Shown: piece by piece, positions 1 through 9,206 of the stretch
How positions within the stretch are numbered: the first letter of the stretch is position 1
Layout of the letters: every line of letters begins with the position of its first letter
NCBI RefSeq assembly: GCF_030272615.1
Contig: NW_026729313.1
Span: 62,501 to 85,000 of the forward strand
Reading direction: 5' to 3'
DNA from: Cryptomeria japonica
Taxonomy: Eukaryota > Streptophyta > Pinopsida > Cupressales > Cupressaceae
Length of the DNA: 22,500 bases
Translations under genes and position numbers: made by a program
The notes under the pieces: generated by a model
Database searches by the model: none
What the model saw: only the letters and a program-made list of their open reading frames with translations
What the model was told of the DNA's origin: nothing

Positions 1-330
1 CGGCCAAGGAGCCTCCCCGCATAGCAATCGGGGTGTGAGGTTACGGATGCAGCATTGATAGCAATCGAGGTGTGAGGCGAAGGATGCAGAAGTGAGAGCC
101 GAGGGATGTAGCAGAGATAGCAATCGGGGTGTGTGATGCAGAAGAGATAGCAATCGAGGTGTGCGGTGGGAAGGGCCCAGCAGCCAGAATGCATGAAGCG
201 ACGGATGAAGCAGTGATGACAACCGGGCTGTGAGGAGAGGAGGGATGCAGCCAAGAAAGCAATCAGGGCTCGAGGCAAGGGATGCATCAAGGATAGCAAT
301 CATGTTGTGAGGCGAGATTCCAAAGGCTAA
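1..330. repeat. Decayed short tandem repeats
   Basis: The stretch repeats short phrases such as ATAGCAATCGGGGTGTGAGG and GGATGCAG at irregular spacing. Both phrases also occur in the 188-bp repeat to the right (AGCAATCGGGGTGCGAGGCG followed by AGGGATGCGGCG), so this is most likely a decayed edge of that array built from one sub-segment. No gene is visible; the only open frame over this stretch (41-262, minus) reads low-complexity sequence. Confidence 0.75.
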
Positions 331-558
331 ACGTGAGAGGCTGCAGGGTCGACTCAGAGAGGTCTATGCATGTGAGAGGCTGAAAGCAAGGTCGACTCGG
401 AGCGGTCTATGCATCGGGCGCGCTTGGGGCGACTACCAGTGCCAACCCCTTATCCCGCGACGCGTCCGACAAAGAGAACGTTCCAAGGCGGCAGAGGAGG
501 TTACCAGCCGAAGGATGCAGTAGCAATAACAGGTATAGTTCCGCGGCGGCCGAGAAGA
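331..558. repeat. Diverged, rearranged copies of the 188-bp repeat
   Basis: The order of landmarks matches the 188-bp unit (CTGCAGGGTCG, then GCATCGGGCGCGCTTGGGGC, then CCCCTTATCCCGCGACGCG, then TTCCAAGGCGGC). The spacing is broken: the segment ending GGTCTATGCAT is doubled at about 360-410, and a short insertion lies near 500-545. It marks the transition from decayed edge to regular array. Confidence 0.8.
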
Positions 559-2222
559 CTCACCGCATAGGAATCGGGATGCGAGGCGAGGGATGCGGCG
601 GGAAGGCCCCGACGGCTAAACGGAAGAGGCTGCAGGGCCGCCTCGGAATGGTCCAAGCATCGGATGCGATTGGGACGACTACCAGTGCCAACCCCTTATC
701 CCGCGATGCGTCCGATACACAGATAGTTCCAAGGCGGCCGAGGAGCCTCACCGCATATCAATCGGGGTGCGAGGCGAGGGATGGGGCGGGAAGGCCCCAA
801 CGGCTAGACGGAAGAGGCTTCAGGGCCACCTCGGAATGGTCCAAGCATCGGACGCGCTTGGGGCGACTGCCAGTGCCAACCCCTTATCCCGCGATGCGTC
901 CGATACACAGATGGTTCCAAGGCGGCCGAGGAGCCTCACCGCATAGCAATCGGGGGTGCGAGGCGAGGGATGGGGCGGGAAGGCCCCAACGGCTAGACGG
1001 AAGAGGCTTCAGGGCCGCCTAGGAATGGTCCAAGCATCGGACACGCTTGGGGCGACTACCAGTGACAGCCCCCTATCCCGCGATGCGTCCGATACGAAGA
1101 TGGTTCCAAGGCGGCCGAGGAGCCTCACCGCATAGCAATCGGGGTGCGAGGTGGGGGATGCGGCGAGATGGCCCCAACGGCTAGACGGAAGAGGCCACAG
1201 GGCCGCGTCGGAATAGTCCAAGCATCGGACGCGCTTGGGGCGACTACCAGTGACAACCCCTTATCCCGCGATGCGTCCGATACGAAGATAGTTCCAAGGC
1301 GGCCGAGGAGCCTCACCGCATAGCAATCGGGGTGCGAGGTGGGGGATGCGGCGAGATGGCCCCAACGGCTAGACGGAAGAGGCTGCAGGGCCGCCTCGGA
1401 ATAGTCCAAGCATCGGACGCGCTTGGGGCCACTACCAGTGACAACCCCTTATCCCGCGATGCGTCCGATACGAAGATAGTTCCAAGGCGGCCGAAGAGCC
1501 TCACCGCATAGCAATCGGGGTGCGAGGTGGGGGATGCGGCGAGATGGCCCCAACGGCTAGACGGAAGAGGCCACAGGGCCGCCTCGGAATAGTCCAAGCA
1601 TCGGACGCGCTTGGGGCGACTACCAGTGACAACCCCTTATCCCGCGATGCGTCCGATACGAAGATAGTTCCCAGGCGGCCGAGGAGCCTCACCGCATAGC
1701 AATCGGGGTGCGAGGCGAGGGATGCGGCGAGATGGCCCCAAAGGCTAGACGGAAGAGGCTGCAGGGCTGCCTCGGAATAGTCCAAGCATCGGACGCGCTT
1801 GGGGCGACTACCACTGCCAACCCCTTATCCCGCGATGCGTCCGATACACAGATAGTTCCGAGGCGGCCGAGGAGGTGGGGGATGCAGCGAGATGGCCCCA
1901 ACGGCTAGACGGAAGAGGCTGCAGGGCCGCCTCGGAATAGTCCAAGCATCGGACGCGCTTGGGGCGACTACCAGTGACAACCCCTTATCCCGCGATGCGT
2001 CCGATACACAGATAGTTCCGAGGCGGCCAAGGAGCCTCACCGCATAGCAATCGTGGTGCGAGGTGGGGGATGCGGCGAGATGGCCCCAACGGCTAGACGG
2101 AAGAGGCTGCAGGGCCGCCTCGGAATGGTCCAAGCATCGGATGCGCTTGGGGCGACTACCACTGCCAACCCCTTATCCCGCGATGCGTCCGATACACAGA
2201 TAGTTCCAAGGCGGCCGAGGAG
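559..2222. repeat. 188-bp tandem array, heterogeneous left block
   Basis: The landmark CTCACCGCATAG recurs at 559, 746, 935, 1123, 1311, 1499, 1687 and 2035, a 188-bp period. The copy near 1870 lost about 28 bp, including the landmark. Copies share GCTAGACGGAAGAGGC, GCATCGGACGCGCTTGGGG and CCCCTTATCCCGCGATGCG. They vary by block: four consecutive copies (about 1080-1670) carry GATACGAAGATRG where the others have GATACACAGATAG, a sign of local block amplification. Since 188 is not a multiple of 3, the frame shifts from copy to copy and no long protein can be read through, so I regard it as non-coding. If the promoter boxes to the right fire leftward, this array would lie in or near the 5' external transcribed spacer. 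Confidence 0.95.
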
Positions 2223-4508
2223 CCTCACAGCATAGCAATCAGGGTGCGAGGCGAGGGATGCGGCGAGAAAGCCCCAACGGCTAGAGGGAAGAGGCTTCAG
2301 GTCCGCCTCGGAATGGTCCAAGCATCGGACGCGCTTGGGGCGACTACCAGTGACAACCCCTTATCCCGCGACGCGTCCGATACACAGATAGTTCCAAGGC
2401 GGCCGAGGAGCCTCACCGCATAGCAATCGGGGTGCGAGGCGAGGGATGCGGCGAGAAGGACCCAACGGCTACACGGAAGAGGCTTCGGGGCCGCCTCGGA
2501 ATGGTCCAAGCATCGGACGCGCTTGGGGCGACTACCAGTGACAACCCCTTATCCCGCGACGCGTCCGATACACAGATAGTTCCAAGGCGGCCGAGGAGCC
2601 TCACCGCATAGCAATCGGGGTGCGAGGCGAGGGATGCGGCGAGAAGGACCCAACGGCTAGACGGAAGAGGCTTCGGGGCCGCCTCGGAATGGTCCAAGCA
2701 TCGGACGCGCTTGGGGCGACTACCAGTGACAACCCCTTATCCCGCGACGCGTCCGATACACAGATAGTTCCAAGGCGGCCGAGGAGCCTCACCGCATAGC
2801 AATCGGGGTGCGAGGCGAGGGATGCGGCGAGAAGGACCCAACGGCTAGACGGAAGAGGCTTCGGGTCCGCCTCGGAATGGTCCAAGCATCGGACGCGCTT
2901 GGGGCGACTACCAGTGACAACCCCTTATCCCGCGACGCGTCCGATACACAGATAGTTCCAAGGCGGCCGAGGAGCCTCACCGCATAGCAATCGGGGTGCG
3001 AGGCGAGGGATGCGGCGAGAAGGACCCAACGGCTAGACGGAAGAGGCTTCGGGTCCGCCTCGGAATGGTCCAAGCATCGGACGCGCTTGGGGCGACTACC
3101 AGTGACAACCCCTTATCCCGCGACGCGTCCGATACACAGATAGTTCCAAGGCGGCCGAGGAGCCTCACCGCATAGCAATCGGGGTGCGAGGCGAGGGATG
3201 CGGCGAGAAGGACCCAACGGCTAGACGGAAGAGGCTTCGGGTCCGCCTCGGAATGGTCCAAGCATCGGACGCGCTTGGGGCGACTACCAGTGACAACCCC
3301 TTATCCCGCGACGCGTCCGATACACAGATAGTTCCGAGGCGGCCGAGGAGCCTCACCGCATAGCAATCGGGGTGCGAGGCGAAGGATGCGGCGAGAAGGA
3401 CCCAACGGCTAGACGGAAGAGGCTTCGGGTCCGCCTCGGAATGGTCCAAGCATCGGACGCGCTTGGGGCGACTACCAGTGACAACCCCTTATCCCGCGAC
3501 GCGTCCGATACACAGATAGTTCCAAGGCGGCCGAGGAGCCTCACCGCATAGCAATCGGGGTGCGAGGCGAGGGATGCGGCGAGAAGGACCCAACGGCTAG
3601 ACGGAAGAGGCTTCAGGGCCGCCTCGGAATGGTCCAAGCATCGAACGCGCTTGGGGCGACTACCAGTGACAACCCCTTATCCCGCGACGCGTCCGATACA
3701 CAGATAGTTCCGAGGCGGCCGAGGAGCCTCACCGCATAGCAATCGGGGTGCGAGGCGAGGGATGCGGCGAGAAGGACCCAACGGCTAGACGGAAGAGGCT
3801 TCAGGGCCGCCTCGGAATGGTCCAAGCATCGGACGCGCTTGGGGCGACTACCAGTGACAACCCCTTATCCCGCGACGCGTCCGATACACAGATAGTTCCG
3901 AGGCGGCCGAGGAGCCTCACCGCATAGCAATCGGGGTGCGAGGCGAGGGATGCGGCGAGAAGGACCCAACGGCTAGACGGAAGAGGCTTCAGGGCCGCCT
4001 CGGAATGGTCCAAGCATCGGACGCGCTTGGGGCGACTACCAATGACAACCCCTTATCCCGCGACGCGTCCGATACACAGATAGTTCCGAGGCGGCCGAGG
4101 AGCCTCACCGCATAGCAATCGGGGTGCGAGGCGAGGGATGCGGCGAGAAGGACCCAACGGCTAGACGGAAGAGGCTTCAGGGCCGCCTCGGAATGGTCCA
4201 AGCATCGGACGCGCTTGGGGCGACTACCAGTGACAACCCCTTATCCCGCGACGCGTCCGATACACAGATAGTTCCGAGGCGGCCGAGGAGCCTCACCGCA
4301 TAGCAATCGGGGTGCGAGGCGAGGGATGCGGCGAGAAGGACCCAACGGCTAGACGGAAGAGGCTTCAGGGCCGCCTCGGAATGGTCCAAGCATCGGACGC
4401 GCTTGGGGCGACTACCGTTGCCAACCCCTTATCCCGCGATGCGTCTGATACACAGATAGTTCCGAGGCGGCCGAGGAGCCTCACCGCATAGCAATCGGGT
4501 TGCGAGGC
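2223..4508. repeat. 188-bp tandem array, homogenised right block
   Basis: Twelve near-identical copies, with the landmark at 2223, 2411, 2599, 2787, 2975, 3163, 3351, 3539, 3727, 3915, 4103 and 4291, plus a boundary copy at 4479. They differ from the left block by GAGAAGGACCCAACGGC (left block: GAGATGGCCCCAACGGC) and by CGCGACGCGTCC (left block: CGCGATGCGTCC). Internal variants alternate between CTTCGGG and CTTCAGG and between TTCCAAGGCGG and TTCCGAGGCGG in runs of neighbours. The last copy (about 4395-4508) returns to GATGCGTC and then breaks into the next repeat family. No gene is visible. Confidence 0.96.
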
Positions 4509-4862
4509 AGATTATTGGGAAGGGAACCCCCTGGGATGCGGCTCAAGCAGTGCCCAAAGGGACTGGAATGCGGAATCACATCGAGAGACCCAAATGCTAT
4601 ACGAGGGCTCAAATCGAATTATCGATTTGGCCACGACATGGACGCATCGGAACGACTACCTTTGCCGAACCACTCGCAATTGCATCCATACCGAAACCAA
4701 TAGACATTTCCGTTAGAGCCCTCGCATAGCATTCGGGAATCTCGCATGCCCCTCTAAATCGACCAATGCTGGCGCTCAATGAAAATCCGAGCGCTACCAC
4801 CGTTCGAGCGCCAGCATTGGTCGAGTTAGAGGGGCACGGGGGAGAATGCTCCAGTCAACACC

Positions 4863-4890
4863 TCCCCTATATAAGTTATTTGTCCGATTC
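4863..4890 (-). promoter_or_regulatory. Pol I-like promoter box 1 (leftmost)
   Basis: The + strand reads CCTATATAAGTTATTTGTCC; the minus strand has CTTATATAGGGGAGG. This fits the plant rRNA gene start consensus (TATATA, optional purine, then a G run), with the start expected at the A or G before the G run. It is the box closest to the 188-bp array, so under a leftward model it is the best candidate for the main gene promoter rather than a spacer duplicate. The alternative is a + strand Pol II TATA box. There is no experimental evidence. Confidence 0.5.
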
Positions 4891-5352
4891 TCGCACAACC
4901 GTAGTCTGCCTCGTCGAATCAAACAACGGTCCCAGATTCCGACTTCCGTTCCGTAGAGACCCAAAAGCTAGATGGAGGCTCGCAAGAAAGAGAGTCGGCG
5001 CATAGCAATCGGGTTTCTCGAACGTTTAGGGACCGAGCTCACTTGCGGATAGGGCAAAATCCGCCAAGCAACCCAAAAGCTAGACGGGGGCTCGAATCGA
5101 ATCGCCTAGGCGGCCACAACAACGACGTGTTGGATCGACTACCAGTGCCAAACCATTCAGCAAGACTAGTCTGTGTCGAGGCCGGATAGAGATTCTCAGA
5201 GAGCGCCCGCATAGCATTTAGGAGACCTGCCGCGTCCCTCACACTCGACAAATGGTGGTGCACGTTTATAAATCCGAGCGATCCCAACCCTTTCAAGCAC
5301 CAACATCGGTCGAGATAGAGGGGCACGGAGGGGGCTGCGTGAGACAACACAG

Positions 5353-5380
5353 TCCCCTATATAAGTTATTTGTCCGATTC
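5353..5380 (-). promoter_or_regulatory. Pol I-like promoter box 2
   Basis: Same core at 5358-5365, 490 bp from box 1. The flank on the G-run side is changed (AGTCCCC on the + strand where the others have CCTCCCC), so the minus-strand run reads GGGGACT. The TTATTTGTCCGATTC side is intact. Confidence 0.45.
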
Positions 5381-5793
5381 TCACACATCCGAAGAATGGT
5401 CATCAAATCGGACAACAGCCCAAACTTCCGACTTCCGTCCCAGAAAGCCCAAGAGCTATCTAAAACGTTCATGGCCGGAACTCGATCGCGGCTATACCAG
5501 TCCGCCAAGCAACCCAAAAGCTAGACTGGAGCTCTAGTCGAATCACCTCTGTGGCCATTGCAAGGACGTGTTGGAGCGACTACCATTGCCGAACCATTCC
5601 GCAGGTCGAGTCCATACCAAGGCCGCATAGAGATTCACGATGAGCTCCTGCATAGCAATCAGGAGACTTGCCGTGTCCATCACAATCGATAAATCCTGGT
5701 GCAAGATTTTTGCATCCGAGCGCTCCAACCAGTCGAGCACCAGCATCAATCGACATAAACGGGCACGGGGGGAGGATGCTCGAGAACACTACC

Positions 5794-5821
5794 TCCCCTA
5801 TATAAGTTATTTGTCCGATTC
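5794..5821 (-). promoter_or_regulatory. Pol I-like promoter box 3
   Basis: Core at 5799-5806, 441 bp from box 2, with intact CCTCCCC and TTATTTGTCCGATTC sides. It is the last box of the 440-490 bp family; like boxes 1 and 2 it has GTTATTTG where the families to the right have GCTATTTG. Confidence 0.47.
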
Positions 5822-5887
5822 TCAAGCAGCCGAAGTCTGGTCATCGAATCGGGTCAAAGACCACAACTTCCGACTTTACCCACAATG

Positions 5888-6262
5888 CAAGTCATCGAAT
5901 CGAACATCGGCCCCCGAGTCGGACTCCATGCGTATGTCAGGTCATCGGACCCAAATTCCGCCTTCCTGCGCATGGCGGGCCATCAATATCAACTCGGTCA
6001 TCGGACCCAAACTCCGCCTTTTTGCGTATGGCACGCCTTCAAATCGGTCATCGGACCCAAATTCCGCCTTCCTGTGCATGGCGGGCCATCAACATCAACT
6101 CGGTCATCGGACCCAAATTCCGCCTTTCTGCGCATGGCACGCCATCAACTCGGTCATCGGACCCAAATTCCGCCTTCCTGCGCATGGCAGGTCATCGGAC
6201 ACAAATTCAGACCTCGCCAATATGCCTACGTATCGAATCGGTCATCGGACCCAACTTCCGAC
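5888..6262. repeat. Short tandem repeat, units of about 40-57 bp
   Basis: The phrase GGTCATCGGACCCAAATTCC recurs about seven times between 5938 and 6260, each followed by GCCTTCCTGCGCATGGC or a variant and a variable ATCAACATCAACTC spacer. Unit length varies through loss or gain of that spacer. The same phrase is embedded in the 311-bp repeats to the right, so this array probably grew out of one segment of that repeat. The 212- and 234-codon frames over it are repeat translations with no recognisable domain. Confidence 0.88.
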
Positions 6263-6338
6263 TTCATCCATACTGTAGGGTCTTTGAGGTTGGCGCGGTG
6301 CGCTCAACCCAGGGAGTCGACCCATCGAAGCATACACC

Positions 6339-6366
6339 TCCCCTATATAAGCTATTTGTCCGATTC
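6339..6366 (-). promoter_or_regulatory. Pol I-like promoter box 4
   Basis: Core at 6344-6351, first of the 311-bp family, in the GCTATTTGTCCGATTCCCAC context. It lies 545 bp from box 3, a gap filled by the 40-57 bp repeat. Confidence 0.45.
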
Positions 6367-6649
6367 CCACACCTGTGTAGTTTGCACCTCTGACCAGGAC
6401 ATCGACCCCAACTTCCGAACTCGACTGCAACGACGGCACCAGCGCCTTGGTGCGCACCTTGCGACGCACAGTCCCAACATTCGCCTTCCTGCACATGGCA
6501 GGTCATCGGACCCAAATTCCGACCTCGCGAGTATGCCTACATATCGAATCGGTCATCGGACCCAACTTCCGACTTCATCCATACCGTAGGGTCTTTGAGG
6601 TTGGCGCGGTGCGCTCAACCCGGGGAGTCGACCCAACGAAGCATACACC

Positions 6650-6677
6650 TCCCCTATATAAGCTATTTGTCCGATTC
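6650..6677 (-). promoter_or_regulatory. Pol I-like promoter box 5
   Basis: Core at 6655-6662; over the box and its near flanks I see no difference from box 4. Confidence 0.45.
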
Positions 6678-6960
6678 CCACACCTGTGTAGTTTGCACCT
6701 CCGATCAAGACATCGACCCCAACTTCCGAACTCGCCTCCAACGACCGAACCAGCGCCTTGGTGCGCACCTTGCAACGCACAGTGCCAACATTCGCCTTCC
6801 TGCACGTGGCAGGTCATCGGACCCAAATTCCGACCTCGCGAGTATGCCTACATATCGAATCGGTCATCGGACCCAACTTCCGACTTCATCCATACCGTAG
6901 GGTCTTTGAGGTTGGCGCGGTGCGCTCAACCCGGGGAGTCGACCCAACGAAGCATACACC

Positions 6961-6988
6961 TCCCCTATATAAGCTATTTGTCCGATTC
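6961..6988 (-). promoter_or_regulatory. Pol I-like promoter box 6
   Basis: Core at 6966-6973, flanks as in box 5. Confidence 0.45.
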
Positions 6989-7271
6989 CCACACCTGTGT
7001 AGCTTGCACCTCCGATCAGGACATCGACCCCAACTTCCGAACTCGACTAAAAAGACCGCACCAGCGCCTTGGTGTGCACCTTGCAACGCACAGTGTCAAC
7101 ATTCGCCTTCCTGCACATGGCAGGTCATCGGACCCAAATTCCGACCTCATGAGCATACCTACTAATCGAATCGGTCATCGGACCCAACTTCCGACTTCAT
7201 CCATACCGTAGGGTCTTTGAGGTTGGCGCGGTGCGCTCAACCTGGGGAGTCGACCCATCGAAGCATACACC

Positions 7272-7299
7272 TCCCCTATATAAGCTATTTGTCCGATTC
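7272..7299 (-). promoter_or_regulatory. Pol I-like promoter box 7
   Basis: Core at 7277-7284. It is followed by CCGACACCTG instead of CCCACACCTG and is the last box before the palindromic array, about 100 bp from it. Confidence 0.45.
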
Positions 7300-7395
7300 C
7301 GACACCTGTGTAGTTTGCACCTCCGCTCAGGACATCGACCCCAACTTCCGAACTCGCCTGCAACGACCGAACCAGCGCCTTGGTGCGCACCAAAA

Positions 7396-7978
7396 GTGCG
7401 CACTTTTGGAGGGCACTTTTCTGCGCTCCAAAGGTGCGCACTTTTGGAGGGCACTTTTTGGAGGGCACTTTTCTGCGCTCCAAAGGTGCGCACTTTTGGA
7501 GGGCACTTTTTGGAGGGCACTTTTCTGCGCTCCAAAGGTGCGCACTTTTGGAGGGCACTTTTTGGAGGGCACTTTTCTGCGCTCCAAAGGTGCGCACTTT
7601 TGGAGGGCACTTTTTGGAGGGCACTTTTCTGCGCTCCAAAGGTGCGCACTTTTGGAGGGCACTTTTTGGAGGGCACTTTTCTGCGCTCCAAAGGTGCGCA
7701 CTTTTGGAGGGCACTTTTTGGAGGGCACTTTTCTGCGCTCCAAAGGTGCGCACTTTTGGAGGGCACTTTTTGGAGGGCACTTTTCTGCGCTCCAAAGGTG
7801 CGCACTTTTGGAGGGCACTTTTTGGAGGGCACTTTTCTGCGCTCCAAAGGTGCGCACTTTTGGAGGGCACTTTTTGGAGGGCACTTTTCTGCGCTCCAAA
7901 GGTGCGCACTTTTGGAGGGCACTTTTGTGCACTCCAAAGGTGCGCACTTTTGGAGGGCACTTTTCCTGTGCTCCAAAG
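7396..7978. repeat. Palindromic tandem array (52-bp units)
   Basis: Twelve units starting with GTGCGCACTTTTGGAGGGCA: one of 38 bp (7396), nine of 52 bp (starts 7434, 7486, 7538, 7590, 7642, 7694, 7746, 7798, 7850), one of 38 bp (7902) and one of 39 bp (7940). The 52-bp units are the 38-bp form with a duplicated 14-bp TTTTTGGAGGGCAC segment. Across each unit junction lies a 24-bp palindrome: CTCCAAA, then GGTGCGCAC, then TTTTGGAG, fully paired if one G-T pair is allowed. The nine central units look identical, so expansion was recent. Several frames stay open on both strands only because the unit lacks stop codons; I do not read it as a gene. Confidence 0.97.
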
Positions 7979-8040
7979 GTGCACACCTAGGTGAGCACCT
8001 TCGACCACACCTTGTAGCACACCAAACTCTGACTTTCGAC
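7979..8040. other. Junction between palindromic array and 157-bp repeats
   Basis: Degenerate GTGCACACC and GAGCACCTT copies followed by TCTGACTTTCGACTTCATCC, where the promoter repeat resumes. The array therefore sits inside a promoter repeat rather than beside it. Confidence 0.6.
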
Positions 8041-8116
8041 TTCATCCGCAATGCAGGGTCTTTGAGGTTGGCGCAATGCGCACAACCAGGGGAGTCGACC
8101 CATCAAACCCAACACC

Positions 8117-8144
8117 TCCCCTATATAAGCTATTTGTCTGATTC
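8117..8144 (-). promoter_or_regulatory. Pol I-like promoter box 8
   Basis: Core at 8122-8129, first box right of the palindromic array and 845 bp from box 7. The downstream side reads TTTGTCTGATTCTCATAC, a T for C change typical of the 157-bp family. Confidence 0.45.
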
Positions 8145-8273
8145 TCATACATGCGTAGCCTGCAGGAGCAATTAGGACATCGACCCCAACTTTCGGCTTC
8201 TAAACGAAAACAAGGTCTTTGAGGTTGGTGTAATGCGAACAACTAGGGGAGTCAACCCATCAAACCCAACACC

Positions 8274-8301
8274 TCCCCTATATAAGCTATTTGTCTGATT
8301 C
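8274..8301 (-). promoter_or_regulatory. Pol I-like promoter box 9
   Basis: Core at 8279-8286, 157 bp from box 8, with the same TCTGATTC variant. Confidence 0.45.
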
Positions 8302-8430
8302 TCATACATGTGTAGTCTACAGGAGCAATTAGGACATCGACCCCAACTTTTGACTTCTTAACGAAAACAAGGTCTTTGAGGTTGACGTAATGCGCACAAC
8401 CAGGGGAGTCGACCCATCAAACCCAACACC

Positions 8431-8458
8431 TCCCCTATATAAGCTATTTGTCCGATTC
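8431..8458 (-). promoter_or_regulatory. Pol I-like promoter box 10
   Basis: Core at 8436-8443. It keeps the TCCGATTC form seen in the 311-bp family. Confidence 0.45.
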
Positions 8459-8587
8459 TCATACATGTGTAGCCTGCAGGAGCCATTAGGACATTGACCC
8501 CAACTTTTGACTTCTTAACGAAAACAAGGTCTTTGAGGTTGGCGTAATGCGCACAACCAAGGGAGTTGACCCATCAAACCCAACACC

Positions 8588-8615
8588 TCCCCTATATAAG
8601 CTATTTGTCTGATTC
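8588..8615 (-). promoter_or_regulatory. Pol I-like promoter box 11
   Basis: Core at 8593-8600, with TCTGATTC. Confidence 0.45.
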
Positions 8616-8807
8616 TCATACATGTGTAGCCTGCAACAACGATTAGGACATCCACCCCAACTTCTGAATTCGTCTGCGTTGACCGCACCAAAGGTGCACG
8701 CCTTGGTGCTCACCAAAATCCGACTTCCGACTTCTTCTGCTATGCGGGGTCTTTGAGGTTGGCGCAGTGCGCACAACCAGGGGAGTCAACCCACCGAATG
8801 CAACACC

Positions 8808-8835
8808 TCCCCTATATAAGCTATTTGTCTGATTC
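8808..8835 (-). promoter_or_regulatory. Pol I-like promoter box 12
   Basis: Core at 8813-8820, after the unit with the 63-bp insertion; TCTGATTC form. Confidence 0.45.
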
Positions 8836-8964
8836 TCATACATGCGTAGACTGCAGCAATGATTAGGACATCCACCCCAACTTTTGACTTCTTAAACAAG
8901 ACAGGGTCTTTGAAGTTGGTGCAGTGCACACAACCAGGGGAGTCGACCCATCAAACGCAACACC

Positions 8965-8993
8965 TCCCCTATATAAAGCTATTTGTCCGATTC
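8965..8993 (-). promoter_or_regulatory. Pol I-like promoter box 13, with a one-base insertion
   Basis: Core reads CCTATATAAAGCTATTTG, one extra A compared with the other twelve. It is the outermost box next to the truncated repeat end, where relaxed constraint would be expected. The minus-strand TATATAGGGGAGG part is intact. Confidence 0.4.
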
Positions 8994-9054
8994 TCATACG
9001 TGTAGTCTGCAGCAGCGATTAGGACATCGACCCCAACTTCCGAATTCGTTTGCA

Positions 9055-9206
9055 TTGACCGCACCAAAGGTGCACGCCTTGGTGTGCACCCTGGAGTGCA
9101 CTTTGGTGCTCACCTCGGTGCACACTTTGGTGTGCACCTCGGTGTGCACCAAAGGTGCGCACCTTGGAGCGCACCAAAGGTGTACACTTTGGAGCGCACC
9201 ACATAG
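9055..9206. repeat. Degenerate GTGCRCACC palindromic repeats
   Basis: Roughly 14-24 bp units built from GGTGCACGCCTTGGTGTGCACC, CTCGGTGCACACTTTGG and AAAGGTGCGCACCTTGGAGCG-like phrases. The core GTGCRCAC is self-complementary and matches the core of the 52-bp array (7396-7978) and of the long blocks right of 12350. No gene is visible. Confidence 0.85.

Larger units (their letters stand above)
4509..5890 (-). repeat. Three diverged promoter repeats of about 440-490 bp
   Basis: Three copies can be aligned by a fixed order of landmarks: GACGTGTTGGA or its equivalent, GCGACTACCNNTGCCRAACCA, CGCATAGCAAT, GAGCACCAGCAT, GGGGCACGGGG, then the TATATAAG box (boxes at 4868, 5358 and 5799). The copies have diverged much more than the 188-bp array. 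The strand follows the proposed direction of the box. The segments GCGACTACC and CGCATAGCAATC are shared with the 188-bp repeat, which ties the two families together. I see no protein gene; short open frames here differ from copy to copy. Confidence 0.8.
6240..7380 (-). repeat. 311-bp promoter repeats, three to four copies
   Basis: Boxes at 6344, 6655, 6966 and 7277 are exactly 311 bp apart. Each unit runs GTCATCGGACCCAACTTCC, CATCCATACYGTAGGGTC, TTTGAGGTTGGCGCGGTGCG, GGGAGTCGACCCA, the box, CACACCTGTGTAG, GACATCGACCCCAACTTCC, CAGCGCCTTGGTGYGCACC, TTCGCCTTCCTGCACATGGC. The fourth unit is cut at the point where the 52-bp palindromic array begins (CTTGGTGCGCACC, about 7379-7391). The unit equals the 157-bp family plus an extra segment of about 154 bp. 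Confidence 0.93.
8040..9035 (-). repeat. 157-bp promoter repeats, six copies
   Basis: Boxes at 8122, 8279, 8436, 8593, 8813 and 8970 are spaced 157, 157, 157, 220 and 157 bp. Unit landmarks are GGTCTTTGAGGTTGGYG, CACAACCAGGGGAGTC, ACCCATCAAACCCAACACC, the box, CTCATACATGYGTAG, GCAGGAGCAATTAGGACATC, CCCCAACTTTTGACTTC. The 220-bp interval carries an extra 63 bp with CGCACCAAAGGTGCACGCCTT, a GTGCRCACC-type insertion. A truncated unit without a box (GGTCTTTGAGAGGTTGGCGC, about 9207-9245) marks the right end. Confidence 0.93.

Noticed and set aside
1125-4389. Serial 70- and 94-codon minus-strand frames, one per 188-bp copy
   Set aside because: They are the same frame reopened in each copy. The period of 188 shifts the frame, and there is no promoter, splice or start feature tied to them.
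559-4508. CRISPR-like regular repeats
   Set aside because: The whole 188-bp unit is repeated with no unique spacers, and the 5S genes show that this is eukaryotic DNA.
7175-8175. Open frames of 200-314 codons on both strands over the 52-bp array
   Set aside because: A 52-bp unit with no stop keeps frames open automatically. The protein cycles through the same residues, and the DNA pattern (palindromes, 38/52-bp length variants not a multiple of 3) is that of a satellite.
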